From Voacanga thouarsii (taxonomy: Eukaryota > Streptophyta > Magnoliopsida > Gentianales > Apocynaceae), in the NCBI GenBank assembly GCA_026120185.1, contig JANUWF010001481.1:2733001-2797000 (forward strand): a DNA stretch of 64,000 bases. Reading direction: 5' to 3'. Numbering within the stretch: the first letter of the stretch is position 1; each line of letters begins with the position of its first letter. The notes beneath the pieces are model-generated. The model was not told the DNA's origin, made no database searches, and was given only the letters and a program-made list of their open reading frames with translations. Shown here piece after piece: positions 33,709 to 45,867 of this stretch. Position numbers and translations under genes: made by a program.

Positions 33709-36338
33709 ATGAAAGGACTAACAAGATGGAGTAGAATTCTGGTGAAAAAGGATTGAAAAAGCTGAATTTCAGCCTTGAAAATGCTACAGAAAATTTTGTT
33801 GTTGTTATGAAATCATGCCATGAAATGTTAGCTAAGTGAAATAGGAACATTTTGGCACAAATTTCGAATGAATTAGAATTGTACAATGAAAGATATTAAT
33901 TAATTAGGGAGATGTGGTTTAATGAGAAAGTTGGAAATTCTGTGATAATACATGTTCTTGGATGAAATTCCATTTGATTGGTGGAATTAAAGAACATGAA
34001 TTGAATGAATTAAAATGTTGAGAATTGTGTTTGGGAAATGAATAAGTAATAGATAAATTGGAATAATAGTATTCCAAGTAATTTATTTCATTTCAAGAAG
34101 AAGTGAAATATTAAAGGAATCATTAAATTCCTTGTTAATGTATTGCAGGAATAATGTTTGTTCATGAATTGCATACTAAAGTGAATTGGGATTAATCTTT
34201 AATATTGGCGTTTTGATTTCTAACTTGGGACGATTGTTAGACGTTTTAATGATTGAGCAATAGCATATTCGAGGTGAGTCCCTTTAATACTTCAAAACAT
34301 AACTTTTGCTAGTGGTTTTTGCAAATTGAAGTTATGCATAACAAATGCCTTTAGTTTTCTAGATAAAACTTTAGGTTTCCTATTTTTAATATGTGCCAGA
34401 TCCTGTTAAGATTCCCTTGAAAAATGTAAGTCTTTTGATGTCTCCTATGACAAAAATTCTTGTATGCATTTGTTATGACAAAAATGAACATTTGAATGAT
34501 TTCGTTTCTCTGAAGAAAAATATGATTTTTCTGATAAAATCTATGATTTCATTCCATATTCAAATGACATGAAATTCATGAGATTTATTCTTGAAAATAT
34601 TCATTTTTGATGAATAATGTTCTGAAGCATGAAAAACCCGAACATGTGGCTTTAGATTTTCCTGAACTGTTTATGGTTTTCCTAAACAATAAATGACCAT
34701 TTTTTTTAGAAATAATGCATTTTAATGAGAAATGGAATTTATTCAATTGTGAATATTTTTCTATGAACAACTATATATTTCAAAGAATTCTATTCATATT
34801 TTATGAATCGAATTGGCTTTTGGTTTTACTCAGATGAACCTTATACCATGTTTATGGTCTAAATTCTTAAATTATGGCATATTTCTTTTGAGAAATTACG
34901 AAAAATACCATTTTACTTGGAAATGTAATTATATCCTAAATCCTTGAATTATTCACATCTTTTGAATTTAAATTCTTGGATTATGCTGATTTTATTCCTG
35001 TTGAACCAGAGTACTCATAAATTACGTAATTACCCTTAAGGAATGTATTTAATCACACAAAGGACATTTTATCCTTTTACGCTTAATTCTTGGAAAATAA
35101 TTTCTCAATAGAGAAATAGAGTTTGGAAATGGCAAATTTGCCCCTAAAAACTATTTTCATTCTACTCTCTTAAGAATTTGGGGATTATAAGGAAATTATT
35201 AGATAGCAGACTGGGTTGCAATCCAGTTAAGGTGTTGAGTACTCAGCAAGGGCTATGCTCTTTGTACTTGCTTACGTTCGATATAGATGACCCAAAGTAA
35301 CCTAGCTAGTTATGGGGATTGTTTTAGTCTAAAAAGGGTGATCGAATATTGAAATTAGCCGCCCATAGCTTGCAGTTTATTTTCCTGGCAATTGCCTATT
35401 TTAGTAGATACACTCAAGGGTGTATATTGGGTGTTCCATTAATATCGGTAGGGATACTGGTGTGTTCACCCATTGTCACCTCGTTGTTGATTGACGTCAA
35501 GATTAGGAATCCTGGCTTACAGTGGTAAGTAAAATACCTAAATCGTAATATGAGGTGCTACAATCACTTAGTGTTTCGGCATGACATGGCTGAGTATTAG
35601 GCTTCAGGGCCGAGGTACTGAGAACCTTCAACAACCGAAATGGCCAGATATAGTCCAGTACGAACGGGGAAGTTCTGACCACAATAATTTCGTAGCCAAA
35701 GGCGAAGTTCTGTAGGCTTTGCACGCGGGGTGTTCTTCTGATTAAAGATGTACTCGTATTTTCTCTGAAATTAGGACTTTGAGTTGAAAATTGATATATT
35801 CCAAACATGTGATGGTTTTGAATCACAAAATTGAATTTTCTAAATTCGACAATTCTAGAGTTATTTTTAGTGGAAAAATACAATTATTTCCTATTTTTAA
35901 ATTTTCTGAAAGAAAATTCATGAGGAACCTTTATTTTCATTTCAAATGAAATTTTTGAAGTTGTTTTGTCAAACACTAGCACACACGAAACTCATTACCT
36001 GATTTTTCATTCACACCTATTTTACTCTGTTTTCCTAGGGGGAGCTAGGAGTCAACCTTAGGAGACTAGTACTCCTTTTCTAAACGTAAAATCCTTACAA
36101 CTCAATGTATATTAGTAGTTAGTGTACTTGTAATGTACAATGGCAGACTCTGAGTTGTAATTATCCTTTTAGAATGTATATTAGTGTGTTATGTTTTAAC
36201 TACTTTATATTATGTTATGTGTTTATTTATACACTTCATGGTTTTGTTTGTTATAAAGACACATTGTCTGGGCAACTGGACGGGGCGACCCCCGACACTT
36301 TTATACGCTTCAATATTATTTATGTCAGGGATGTTACT
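33709..36338 (+). repeat. 3' LTR of gypsy A, second part
   Basis: It resumes after C1's duplication and its last ~300 bp match 1-304. Together with 5770-6913 the LTR is about 3.77 kb. No gene is recognised; the open frame at 35503-35883 (minus) matches nothing. A 'GAGTACTCAGCAAGGG' block near 35235 also occurs in LTR e (near 32325), another sign of relatedness. Confidence 0.85.
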
Positions 36339-36800
36339 AACTACACTAGCTGGGGCTACTACGAATGTAATAACTTGTCATCATTGTAGTAGGAGGGGAC
36401 ACGTAGAGAAGGACTACTGGTCTAAGAAGAAGAACATGAAGTACTTCATCTGTGGAGACCCTTCACACAAGAGGAATAACTATCCAAAAACCCTATGGGC
36501 CAGCTAAGAAAACCCCATTTTGACAACTTTTCTAGCCAATCGAGCCAATACTACTGGAACCTCAGGAACGAAGGACACAAATCTTAGGTGAAGGCCAAAG
36601 TCTTCGCACTAAATGGAGAAGAGCTAGAAGCGAGTGCAACGGTGGGGAAAAGTAAGCTTCCTATTCATGGTTATTTTACACACATTTTGATTGATTCTAA
36701 TACTACACATCACAATGTCAAAGAAGATTATACATATCAATTGGGATGGGATGGGTCGGAATTACCCATTCCATATTGGTGAGTTCACCTTTAGGGAAAT
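36339..36800 (+). pseudogene. gag zinc knuckles and protease of gypsy K
   Basis: Just after the end of A, the frame reads TCHHCSRRGHVEKDYW (36370-36420), a CCHC knuckle whose last Cys is Tyr, and then FICGDPSHKRNNYP, a second decayed knuckle. 36588-36782 gives HGYFTHILIDSNTTHHNV, the retropepsin active-site block (DSGATH changed to DSNTTH). This belongs to another gypsy element, older than A, in which A seems to sit; its left side would be outside the window. Confidence 0.78.
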
Positions 36801-36939
36801 CAATAAAGGTTGGTAGGAATGTATTTGGATGTGAAATCGATGAGAAAAAAAGAAAAAGATGGAAAATCACACTCTAAGTAGTTTACAAAAGCAAAATGGT
36901 GTGGCTAATTCGTCTTGATCAAAGACATGTTTGGATTTT

Positions 36940-37129
36940 GGTTATAAAGGTTTAGACAGAATTTCATATGCTGAGTTGGCATACAAAAATAGCAATAGGT
37001 ATTCTTTAATGTGCCATACAGGACACTGTTAAGAGATTAAAAAGTGGGTAAAGAAGAAGTATCCAGAGTAGTTATGAGGTGCGAGCTAACAGGAATTTCA
37101 AGGGCAAAATTCTTTTAAGAGGGGGATGG
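36940..37129 (+). pseudogene. integrase tail and polypurine tract of gypsy K
   Basis: Only about 150 bp after the protease the sequence reads ISYAELAYKNSNRYSLM, the end of the gypsy integrase core (YAEFAYN.S.H.S). RT and most of IN are therefore deleted. NFKGKILLRGG near 37091-37124 is the usual last coding phrase, with polypurine tract AAGAGGGGGATGG at 37117-37129. Confidence 0.75.
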
Positions 37130-38600
37130 TATAATACTCCACTATGGTCATATCTAATTTATGAGAAATTAACATACATTAAACATGAACATGATATATG
37201 CTTGATTCATGAATCTGCAAGCTTGTGTTTTGGTAATATATGCATATTGAAAATTTATTTGATTGTGTGATGCATTAAATTTTTAATAGTGATTTAGGAA
37301 TAGTAGAAGGCATTATTTGATTGTTGTGCCATAAAGTATTTTACATGGAAAAATAATACTAATAATATTTTGTGAGTGGAAATTTATTTTAGAAAAGTAT
37401 AGCGAATAATAAATAAATAAATAAAAATTATAGTTATAATTGAGTTTTGTACCCTAGACCTTGTAAGCTTTTCCCTAAAATTTAACCATTCTTGCTATTC
37501 TCTTAGAATGCTCAAACTCCTATATATTTGGCCTTTATATGTTCAGAGAAGAGTCTTGGAAAATTTATTCCTATTTTTTACTATTTTCTAGCCATTATTA
37601 TTTATTTACTTTACTATAATGTCAATCTTCTTGTAAATAAATTATTTAGCAACATATTACCTTTATTACATCATGTTCTAGTCATTATCTTTGCTGATTT
37701 TAATTCTTGAAAATTAATTATATATTTACCTAAAATAACTATATTTTTCTTAGGAGAGTTATCTTTCTTTTCTCTGGTTAATATCCTTAGCCACCATTCC
37801 CTACCTGCATCTAATTTTGAATTGCTCTTTTCAAAATTGAAATTCTACTTGTTATCCTTCCTATATTATCCATCATTTTTTTAGGAGATTGGTTAACAAT
37901 AGTTAGTACTCTATTGGTTATTTAAAAGACTTTAACTAATAGGATTCATTATTCCAAAAATTTAGCCAGCAATTTGAAGTCCCATTCTGATGAACTTGTT
38001 TCCTACTAATTATTAAAAGAGCTTAGCTCAAACTCTCATTGATCTTTCATCACTCAGCCATCTCTTACTGATTTTGGTTTCAAAAAAATTTACCCACTAT
38101 TGCCGTACGAAAGAGGAGTCGATGAAACTGGCGATCAGCTACTCTTTCGATGAATATAAACAGTTCGATAGAAAGATGAATGTAAGAGTCGGACTTTTTA
38201 AGAGATGTGGGTTCCTTGAACTTACTATAGAAAGGGTCTAAGAAAGCAGGAATATTGCATATGGAAGCCAATAAAGACTGAAACCAATGTATTTTGATTG
38301 ATCTTGACAAAAAGGGATACAATAGTACTGGAATTTGAAATCAAAGTAAAATAAAAATGGAAAGTTGGTAATAAAGGGATAATAGAAACTTCTAAAAGCT
38401 AAAAAAAGATGTAAATGTAGATAAAGACAAAGAAAATGTAGAATAAAAAGGGAGTTGAAAACTAAAAACTGGTCATTTTGTGGATGTGTTTGTTGGATTT
38501 TTTTGTTTAGGGAATCCTTACCTGTTTTATGCTTGTTGTGGTATTGTAACTGACTATTTGTACGTGTAGAGAATCTCGCTTCATGGCTCATCCTTAGCGA
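37130..38600 (+). repeat. 3' LTR of gypsy K, right end uncertain
   Basis: TATAATACTCC after the polypurine tract is a one-base decay of the common chromovirus LTR start TGTAATAC. The sequence is AT-rich and has no gene. I cannot place its end because no second copy is in the window; about 38600 is a guess from the change in composition. Confidence 0.5.
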
Positions 38601-39393
38601 TTAGGAGAATAGTGCTTGATCATGCCAAGATATAAGGGTGACGACTCATTAGTTCCTAGTTTCGATGTTGACTGGGTACATCGACTGAAGAATTCTTGAT
38701 GTCATCATCAGCTTAGGAAAATTCCTATCGGCTTCGGCTCAAAGTTACCATTGCAACGGATCGGCTAAAGTTGACGTTAACATATGCCCTCTCGAATCCT
38801 ATTACTTTGATGGAACAATTGAGTGAAGTGATAGGAATTGTACCTCTTTTAATTCGTAGCCATTCTTTTCTTGATAAAGTTCGAATGTCCTAGTCATTAT
38901 AGAAGGTTTCTGACTCCTCGGCTTTGAAACCCACGAACGACTAGTCTATAAATTTCACTTTAAATAGTCGTGGTCCCTATTACTCCTGTTTCACTGATAC
39001 GAAATCCTTCTTCTAAGAAAACTCTATCTCAATCAGACTTCTATTCTTCTCATGAAATTTGACAGTATTTCCTGCACTTCTTTTATCAACGAATCTTGAA
39101 TCTTCATGGCTGCCCCAATTGATCATACCCCCTGGCATTGATTTAAACCGAGGCTAACATGTACCCCTTAGGCCCTCGACTACTATAGACGAAGGTCATC
39201 GTTGATCATTTATGATTTACCCAGCTAGAGGGTTTTGTCCTCCCATTGAACCGGAATGACTTTTCTATGACTGGTCTCCTATGTTTCCTTTCGCCATTGG
39301 CCGCACTCACTGAACAATTACAGAGAATGGTGTGATTGCTATCACGCTACCTTTGGTGCCCTTTGGGATTAATGGGACATCTGGGATGCCATT
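38601..39393. other. unassigned sequence upstream of the PMD region
   Basis: No open frame longer than about 60 codons is seen here. Composition is closer to coding DNA than the LTRs around it, so it may be the decayed N-terminal part of the PMD protein or of its carrier element. I see no motif. Confidence 0.35.
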
Positions 39394-40478
39394 ATGATGT
39401 CCAATTTTGACCTGGCTTTTGACCGCAACCTCTTTTCTATTGTTCTACCGTTTTGGTCCTCGACAATCAATAGCTTCATATTCCCCCAGGAGATGTTCTT
39501 TCTGACCATCTTGGATATCTCAACTATCTTGGGTTTCCGATACGATGGAGATGAGATTCCTAACCTACATAATGACGAGGGTATGCCTGTCCTCGAGGCC
39601 TACCTAGACAAAGTCACTGCCTTTTATGGTAATTTCATTACTGCCCAAAGGGGCGTAGGCGGTGTCTCATCAGAGCAAGAGTAGGCATTCTTTCTATGGC
39701 TATGGCTCTACAAGTATATTCTCTGCTCTCATTCGGATGGGTAAGCAATGAATACTAATACTATGTATCGGCTATACCTCTTTAGTATTAGCGTTGGTTT
39801 ATCTGATGATAAACCAGATGACTTCTTCCCTATCGGCTGGGAATGACCCGATTAACCTTGGCGGTCCTCTCTAGGTCATGCAACTATAGCATTATCATAT
39901 GTTCCCTTAATTTGGCGTTAACAACCTCTCAAGGGACTCTTCGGACTCCTCCAACCAGGCCACTATCTATTAGATATTTAGATCCCCTTTTGACGGATCT
40001 TCTACCGGTACCATTATGTCATATCTTTATCAGAACCGCCTACAGAACATACCTCACTTCTTCCCCTACTATGCTCGAGAAACTGGCCTCTTTGGTTAAT
40101 GAATCTTGCCGACGTATTGAAGGGTTCCTAATAGACCATCTAGGCCAAAATACTGTGTCCCAGGGAGCTCCTTTTAGGGGCCAAATCAGGTGCACGAAGT
40201 GCCAAATCTTCTTGTGAATGACACAATCCTCATTTCTTCTCTCAGGATTTTGGGTTGATTAAGGACATCCCTACTGATCTTGGGCCTGTATCGTCCAATA
40301 CTATCATGCTTGTTGTTTCAACTGAAGATGTGCACATTTTAGTCGATAGGTCCCTAACCATTGTCCGTTCCTTTGAATATCATCATTTTCAAGTTATCAG
40401 GGAGGCCATACCCATCTTCAACTTATGATGGTGACTAATGAGTAAGATGCTCTTCTTTTCCTCTGTGGAAACATAGCT
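39394..40478 (+). pseudogene. plant mobile domain (PMD) pseudogene, main part
   Basis: The frame 39394-39684 has FDLAFDRNLFSIVLPFWSST, then FIFPQEMFFLTILDISTILG and FRYDGDEI, which fits the 'aminotransferase-like, plant mobile domain' family (FW...T.TF.FP.GE.T.TL.DVS.LLGL..DG). After a stop at 39682 the same frame continues with AFFLWLWLYKYILCSHSDG and MYRLYLFSISVG, then another stop. PMDs occur in host genes of the MAIN/MAIL type and inside transposons and gypsy elements. Here the retrotransposon-filled surroundings favour an element-borne copy. The frame is cut by solo LTR F at 40478 and continues at 53087. Function unknown; clearly broken. Confidence 0.65.
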
Positions 40479-41849
40479 TGTAACACCCCACTACCTAGGC
40501 TCGCCAGGGCCGGGGATGTCGCCCCGTCCAAAGGACAAGGGGTTTTTATAACTAGGACACACAATCAAAATAGCAAAATAAAAGCAATACTTTAACTTAA
40601 AATTTATTACAACCCGAGAATAAATCCAAAAATTCCAAAATCAAATCCATAATAAAAATTATACACTCTCAACTTACCAAAGCATTACAGAAATTAAACA
40701 TCAGAAAAATCTTCCAAGGTAGGCAATATCTAGCTACTCATCCCCACAGCAGGATCGACCTGAAATCATGGTAAAAAGGGTGATGAGATAAAAATCTCAG
40801 TAAGTCCGTGTGTGCTTTGAGTGTCTAGTGGAAACAGTTCATGAATGCAAAGTATAAAACCTTTATAAGAGAAATACAAGCAAGCAATAAACATTAGTTA
40901 AAATTAAGAGTAGTGTTTTAGTTTTTCCAACCATACAGAATCAATAAAATTAACCACTCAAAAAAAAAATGATCATGGGTTACCACACGTTGGGTCCCAT
41001 AACCGGTCAGAATGCCAACACTTTATGTAGACTGACAAAAGGTAGGTGATTGGCCTATCGGGCAAGATACTTCATCTCTGTACTCAAACAACAACTGGGT
41101 GTCCATCCGGCAAAACACAGTCACTTGACTGAAAGAAATAACTACTACCTCAGACCTGCATGACCTACTGGACTGACATCCTATTCGGGAAGGACTTACC
41201 CCTCAGAGGTGGCCACCTATCGAGAGACTTACCCTAACCCTTCAAAGACTAGTCCCAGCAGTCCACCCTTATTGAGTACTCAATGTAACTTATCCCACTT
41301 GGAAAAAATGAACAAAACACAATTCCACTTGAAAATAGAAATTAAGGGTTTCCAAAGTCTTTGTCAAAATCAGTTTTAGAAAGAGTTTTAAGTTTGAGTA
41401 AATCTGCTTATTGATTTTCAAATAATTGTTTGACTGAAATAAGGAAGGAGTCAATCCTCAATTGCCTTTACAGAAATGAGTGTCCATGCACTCTACATTT
41501 GGCTTGCCATAATAAACATTTTACATCAATCAAGTTTTATGCAGGAGCTTACCTGATCCTTAGATCGAGATAAAATAAAGATCTTCAACCGCTGACCCGA
41601 CCCTACCTGGGGTAAATATAAACCACAATCAAACTCAAGCCAAAACCCACTTTCACAATAAGACTAGCTCAACTCACTACTACCATGATCCTAGTGTCCC
41701 AAGCTTGAAGGCCAAATAATAAATAAAAAGGTTTATAAGCTAAGTCTAATTTGATACTTAAAATAATTAGTGTTTTGGGAAATAGGTACTAACAAGTTGA
41801 AGGTTTAAATTCTTGCTAAAAATAATTTAGAGTTTATTTGGTGAAGAGT

Positions 41850-42420
41850 AGATAGGGGCTAAATTGGTTATACTTTGCTTAGTTATTTGAGGCTCTTTTG
41901 TAATACTTTTTGTGAAATAACTAGTCATATTCTTTCATATTTGAGATTTTACCATTGGAAAGGTATTTTGGTCATTATCTCAGGATTTTAGGTAAAACAA
42001 AGAAAAACCGTCGCGAAACAGAGCAGAGGCGGTGCCGGCTATAAGGCTGGAACCGGCGCCGGTTGCATTTTGAAACATATGCACACAAGTCGGAGAAAAA
42101 TTGGCGGTCGAGTGGAGAAACAGAACACAGGCAGCGCCGGCTCCGAAGGACCAAGGCAGCGCCGACTGTGGTCTATCCCTGAGGCGGTGTTGCGATTTTT
42201 CTACGCGTTTTTGGAAATCTGAAGAGTTTTAGCAGTTCCCAACTTCTACTTGGCCAAGAACTTGGTACATACGAGTTTAGGCACCTCTTAAGCCTATAAA
42301 TAGATGGAAAACACAAGGAAAATGGGAGAATTCATTGATCACCATAGAAAATCACTCAGTCTAAGGAGGAATTCTTCAAGTTCAAGGGGGGTTGTACAAG
42401 AAGGTCTTCAAAGGAAGAAA
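41850..42420 (+). repeat. left terminus of G: inverted, truncated LTR
   Basis: Read on the plus strand it starts AGATAGGGGCTAAATTGG, the U3 start (TGATAGGGG...) with one change, and runs 571 bp before joining the polypurine tract. It is the reverse complement of 49534-50104. A normal 3' LTR of this minus-strand element would have the opposite orientation and be 1451 bp. It includes the GC-rich block at about 42012-42180 and a TATA box. Confidence 0.92.
42294..42304 (+). promoter_or_regulatory. TATA box in the inverted left LTR of G
   Basis: CTATAAATAGA, close to the plant TATA consensus, lies about 445 bp into the LTR. In this orientation it would drive transcription rightwards, antisense to G's pol. 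Activity is inferred from sequence only. Confidence 0.6.
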
Positions 42421-42421
42421 C

Positions 42422-42457
42422 ATTCCCCCACACTTAACTTTTTACTTGTCCTCAAGC
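42422..42457 (-). other. terminal polypurine tract of G
   Basis: On the minus strand GTTAAGTGTGGGGGAAT, preceded by GCTTGAGGACAAGTAAAAA. Element I has the same block (56312-56347) followed at once by its LTR start TGATAGAGG; in G it is followed by the inverted LTR piece. Confidence 0.85.
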
Positions 42458-43947
42458 AAAGTATCAAGAACAAGTAGGAAAAACACAAGTTTTTAATCAC
42501 TCTATCAATTCCAAAACAATATCTTCAATGCTTTCTTTATTTATGAACATAAAACATATGATACTAAATCTTTCACAGCCAATGTAAGACTTGTGTAGTG
42601 ATAAATGACTTAGTAGAACCATCTCAATACTTTACAATATTCACCAACCATTGGAAAGAAGTCAGTTTAAAAAGAGTATGCATTCCATATGCTTACTTTT
42701 CATACACTCTCTCCACTAATCCGAGACATATCATGATTCTACTTAGATCAAGTAGCACTTTTAAGCTTGTAATGTAAGGCTAAAGGTTTGTAATGTGGCT
42801 TAGCAAATGAAGGATATAGGAAAATCAAAAGTCAAAGAAAACTAAGAGTAAGCAAGAAAAGGATAACCAAAACAAACCTATAATTCCTAACTCTTCTTGC
42901 TCTCCTATTCCACGAATCAATCAAACCATAACCTTATATAAAAACCTTTATGTATTTCAAGCAAATCCTGCATTGTTCTTCTTTTTTTTTCTTTTACTCC
43001 TCTTCTTATCATCAACTCTTTTCCTCACAAGTTCACTTAATTTTTCCAGCAATGGTGTCAAGTGTTTTATATGAACTTACTTTTACAGTTCACTCACCAT
43101 CCATTTTGTGATCTTTTCACTCTTTTTTTTTCCAATTCTTTTTCAATTCTCTCTTCTTTTACTCCTCTTTTGTTTTCATTGCTACTGTTCTTTTCTTTTT
43201 CACTCACTTTTCTTTCTAGCAGCTTGTTGTTTCCTCTTTTCACTTCCTCTCGTTTCTTTTCTTCTTTCTCATCTTTTTCAGCTCAACATTCTTTTCTTTC
43301 TCAATTTTTTTCAACTTCTTCCTTCCATTCCACTTCCTTTCTTTTCCTAGCTCCACTTGTAATTGATCTATGACTGAAAGTAACAAGTCATGATCTCCAT
43401 CCCTGCATTTTTCCAACATACATATACTTTCATCCTTCAAGAGCATAAAGATTTGAAAATTATACAAACTCTCAGCACAAGTAATGGACAAAATATCGTG
43501 ATGGGTTTTAAAGAAGGAAATCACCAATTTAGGCTCAAAATAGGCACTAGGGATAATATAATAATATGTAGGCTTAAAAAGCTCAAACTATCCAAAGAAT
43601 GCCTATTACCATTATTCCTAAGTTAAATCATGAATGTCTTTCTTATTTCGCCTCGAGAGGTATTCAAGTAATTTCTAGAATGTTCCATGAATTTTAGAGA
43701 AAAACAGGTTTAAGAATAATGCAAATCATTTGATCAAGAACTACTTTGTCCAAATGAGTGGAAAACGTCATGCATAAGCCATCAATAATCTAGAACATAT
43801 GCTCTATAATCCATTATAAAGACATGCACTAAAAAAAATACAGCTTGAAATCTCTAGAAAATCAGAAACTAGTGAAAAATTTTGAAAAATCCCGCTCCCA
43901 AGAATATGTATCCCAAGAATATGTATAGAAGAATTGTCAATCAAACC
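42458..43947 (-). other. non-coding tail of G between its two polypurine tracts
   Basis: About 1.5 kb without a gene. 42978-43350 is extremely pyrimidine-rich on the plus strand; the Ser/Phe/Leu-rich plus frames there are composition artefacts. No env-like ORF is found here, unlike element I. Confidence 0.7.
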
Positions 43948-43983
43948 ACTCCCCCACACTTAAACTAGACATTGTCCTCAATG
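43948..43983 (-). other. internal polypurine tract of G
   Basis: On the minus strand TCATTGAGGACAATGTCTAG is followed by TTTAAGTGTGGGGGAGTG. It resembles the terminal tract 1.5 kb downstream (shared GAGGACAA and TTAAGTGTGGGGG), a paired arrangement also seen in element I. Confidence 0.75.
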
Positions 43984-44234
43984 ACCAAATAAATATAACT
44001 AAAACAACCAGTACCATGGCACCAAACAAAATAAAGGAGAAGAGATAGGAAAAACAAACTTCCATTCATTGTGGCGTACAAAAGCTGAATGCGTGAAGAG
44101 GGAGGCAGCATCAACGTTCCTAAAAAATACAAAAGAAAATACCAAAGTATAACAACTAGAAAAGAAAATAAAGCAAAGACAAACAAAATATAAATAGCCA
44201 GAAAACAACCGCTGCTTGGGAAACCACACATTTT

Positions 44235-45600
44235 CTATGTAGATTCGTCAAAGAGCATGTCCACATGTTCGGGATGTGGAAGACTGCCACCCACATAACG
44301 TTTCACCCTATGGCTATTAACTTTGAAAGTGCCCTGAGTGGGGTGAGTCAGTCCGAGGGTGCCAAAAGGGCCGATCTTACTTACCGTGAATGGTCCCAAC
44401 CACCGAGATTTTAATTTATCGGGAAAGAGTTTTAAACAGGAATTGAATAACAGTACTTGCTTGCCTGGTTTAAATTCAGGTTGGTAAGTGATATGCTTGT
44501 CGTGCCACCGTTTGACTTTCTCCTTGCACCGTATGGAATGATCATAAGCATCATTTCGAAATTCCTCCAAGGCTATGAGTTGAAGTAACTTGGACTTTCC
44601 AGCTGACTCAAGATCGAGGTTAACTAGTTTTATCGCCCAATAAGCCTTGTGTTCAATTTCAACGGGTAAGTGACAGGATTTACCATAAACTAAATGAAAC
44701 GGAGTTGTACCAATCGGTGTCTTAAAGGCTGTTCGATATGCCGAAATGGTATCATCTTAATTTAAGCTCCAATCTTTTTGAGTATGATTGACAGTTTTTT
44801 CCAAAATGCGTTTGAGTTCTCTATTAACCACCTCAACCTGTCCACTTGTTTGAGGGTGATATGGGGTAGCTAATCTATGGTGCACACCTAGGTGTGTGAG
44901 AACTTTTTTCATTTGTGCATTACAAAAATGAGTCCCCCTATCACTAATGAGGACCTTAGGCACACCAAAACGAGTGAAAGTTTTTTCAGAAATTTAACCA
45001 CCACCCTTGTATTATTAGTGGGTAAGGCTTGGGCTTCTACCCATTTAGAGACATAATCCATTGCCACTAAGATATATTTATTCCCTAAAGAACTAGGAAA
45101 ATGACCCATAAAGTCTATGGCCCAACAGTCAAATACTTCACATGCTTGAAAATTTTGTAATGGCATCTCATTAGATTTTGAAAGGTTACCTGTGTGTTGA
45201 CACCTATCACAACTTTGGACAAACCTGTGGGAATCTTTAAACAATAAGGGCCAATAGAATTTGGCATCTAGCACCTTTCGTGCAGTGTTGTTGGCTCGGT
45301 AATGGCCTCCAGCAAGTCCTTCATGACAATGTCAAAGAATATCTTCCCCTTCCCTAGAATCCACACATCTCCGAATAATTTGGTTCGCACAACACTTGAA
45401 CAAATATGGATCATCCCAAAAGTAATGTCGTACATCAGAGAGGAATTTCTTATTTTGATGTGTCATGAGGTCTTTTGGGGTAATTCCGGTAGCCAAGTAG
45501 TTAGCAAAGTCGGCAAACCATGGTGGGGTTTGGATCTCACCTTCTATGAGCAAGAGTTGCTCATCCGCAAAGCATCATCAATGTCTTCGTCTAGCAAGGA
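44235..45600 (-). pseudogene. integrase of Athila-like G
   Basis: The N-terminal zinc region includes [11 protein letters not shown] near 45300 and CDRCQ at about 45200-45214, in the piece ending 44909. The core has [15 protein letters not shown] (first Asp), then after a frame shift near 44975 [15 protein letters not shown] (second Asp) and [18 protein letters not shown] (Glu). 44235-44570 gives the C-terminal part (FKPGKQVLLFNSCLKLFPDK, GPFTVSKIGPFG, VNSHRVKRY). All three catalytic residues remain, but a stop near 45320, the frame shift and a stop near 44757 break the protein. Confidence 0.9.
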
Positions 45601-45867
45601 TTACAAGTTTGGATTATCCAATCTTGACAGATGATCTGCAGCCAAGTTTTCTACCCCATTTTTGTCCCTAATCTCCAAATCAAATTCCTGCAATAATAGA
45701 ACCCATCTTAGCAATCTTGGTTTGGAATCATGTTTGGTTAGTAGGTACTTTAGGGCTGAATGGTCTGTATATACAATGACTTTGGACAAAATAAGATAAG
45801 AGCGGAATTTATCAAAGCCAAACACCGTGGCAAACAACTCTTTCTCTGTTGTTGTGTAATTTTCCTA
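45601..45867 (-). pseudogene. RNase H end of Athila-like G
   Basis: The frame holds [35 protein letters not shown] and [16 protein letters not shown], the usual gypsy RNase H and tether end. It is separated from the upstream RT by one TAG at 45865-45867, most simply a CAG-to-TAG change. Confidence 0.9.

Larger units (their letters stand above)
1..36338 (+). mobile_element. Ty3/gypsy chromovirus A (Tekay/Del-like), nested and degenerate
   Basis: This gypsy element starts in its 5' LTR beyond the window edge and has LTR, primer site, gag, protease, RT, RNase H, integrase with a chromodomain remnant, polypurine tract and 3' LTR in the expected order. Its own sequence is 1-6913 plus 33709-36338; the rest is copia element C1 inserted in the 3' LTR. 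The internal region is about 5.5 kb, near normal for a Tekay-type element, but every domain has stops or frame changes, so it is dead. The two LTR ends differ at roughly one base in eight by eye, which makes it one of the oldest layers. The right flank is a gypsy gag zinc-knuckle region (element K), suggesting that A inserted into K. A's TSD cannot be checked because its left flank is outside the window. Confidence 0.85.

Noticed and set aside
43062..43373. Plus-strand open frame rich in Phe, Ser and Leu resembling membrane segments
   Set aside because: It is a pyrimidine-rich low-complexity stretch in the tail of an element read on the other strand; two frames are open for the same reason.
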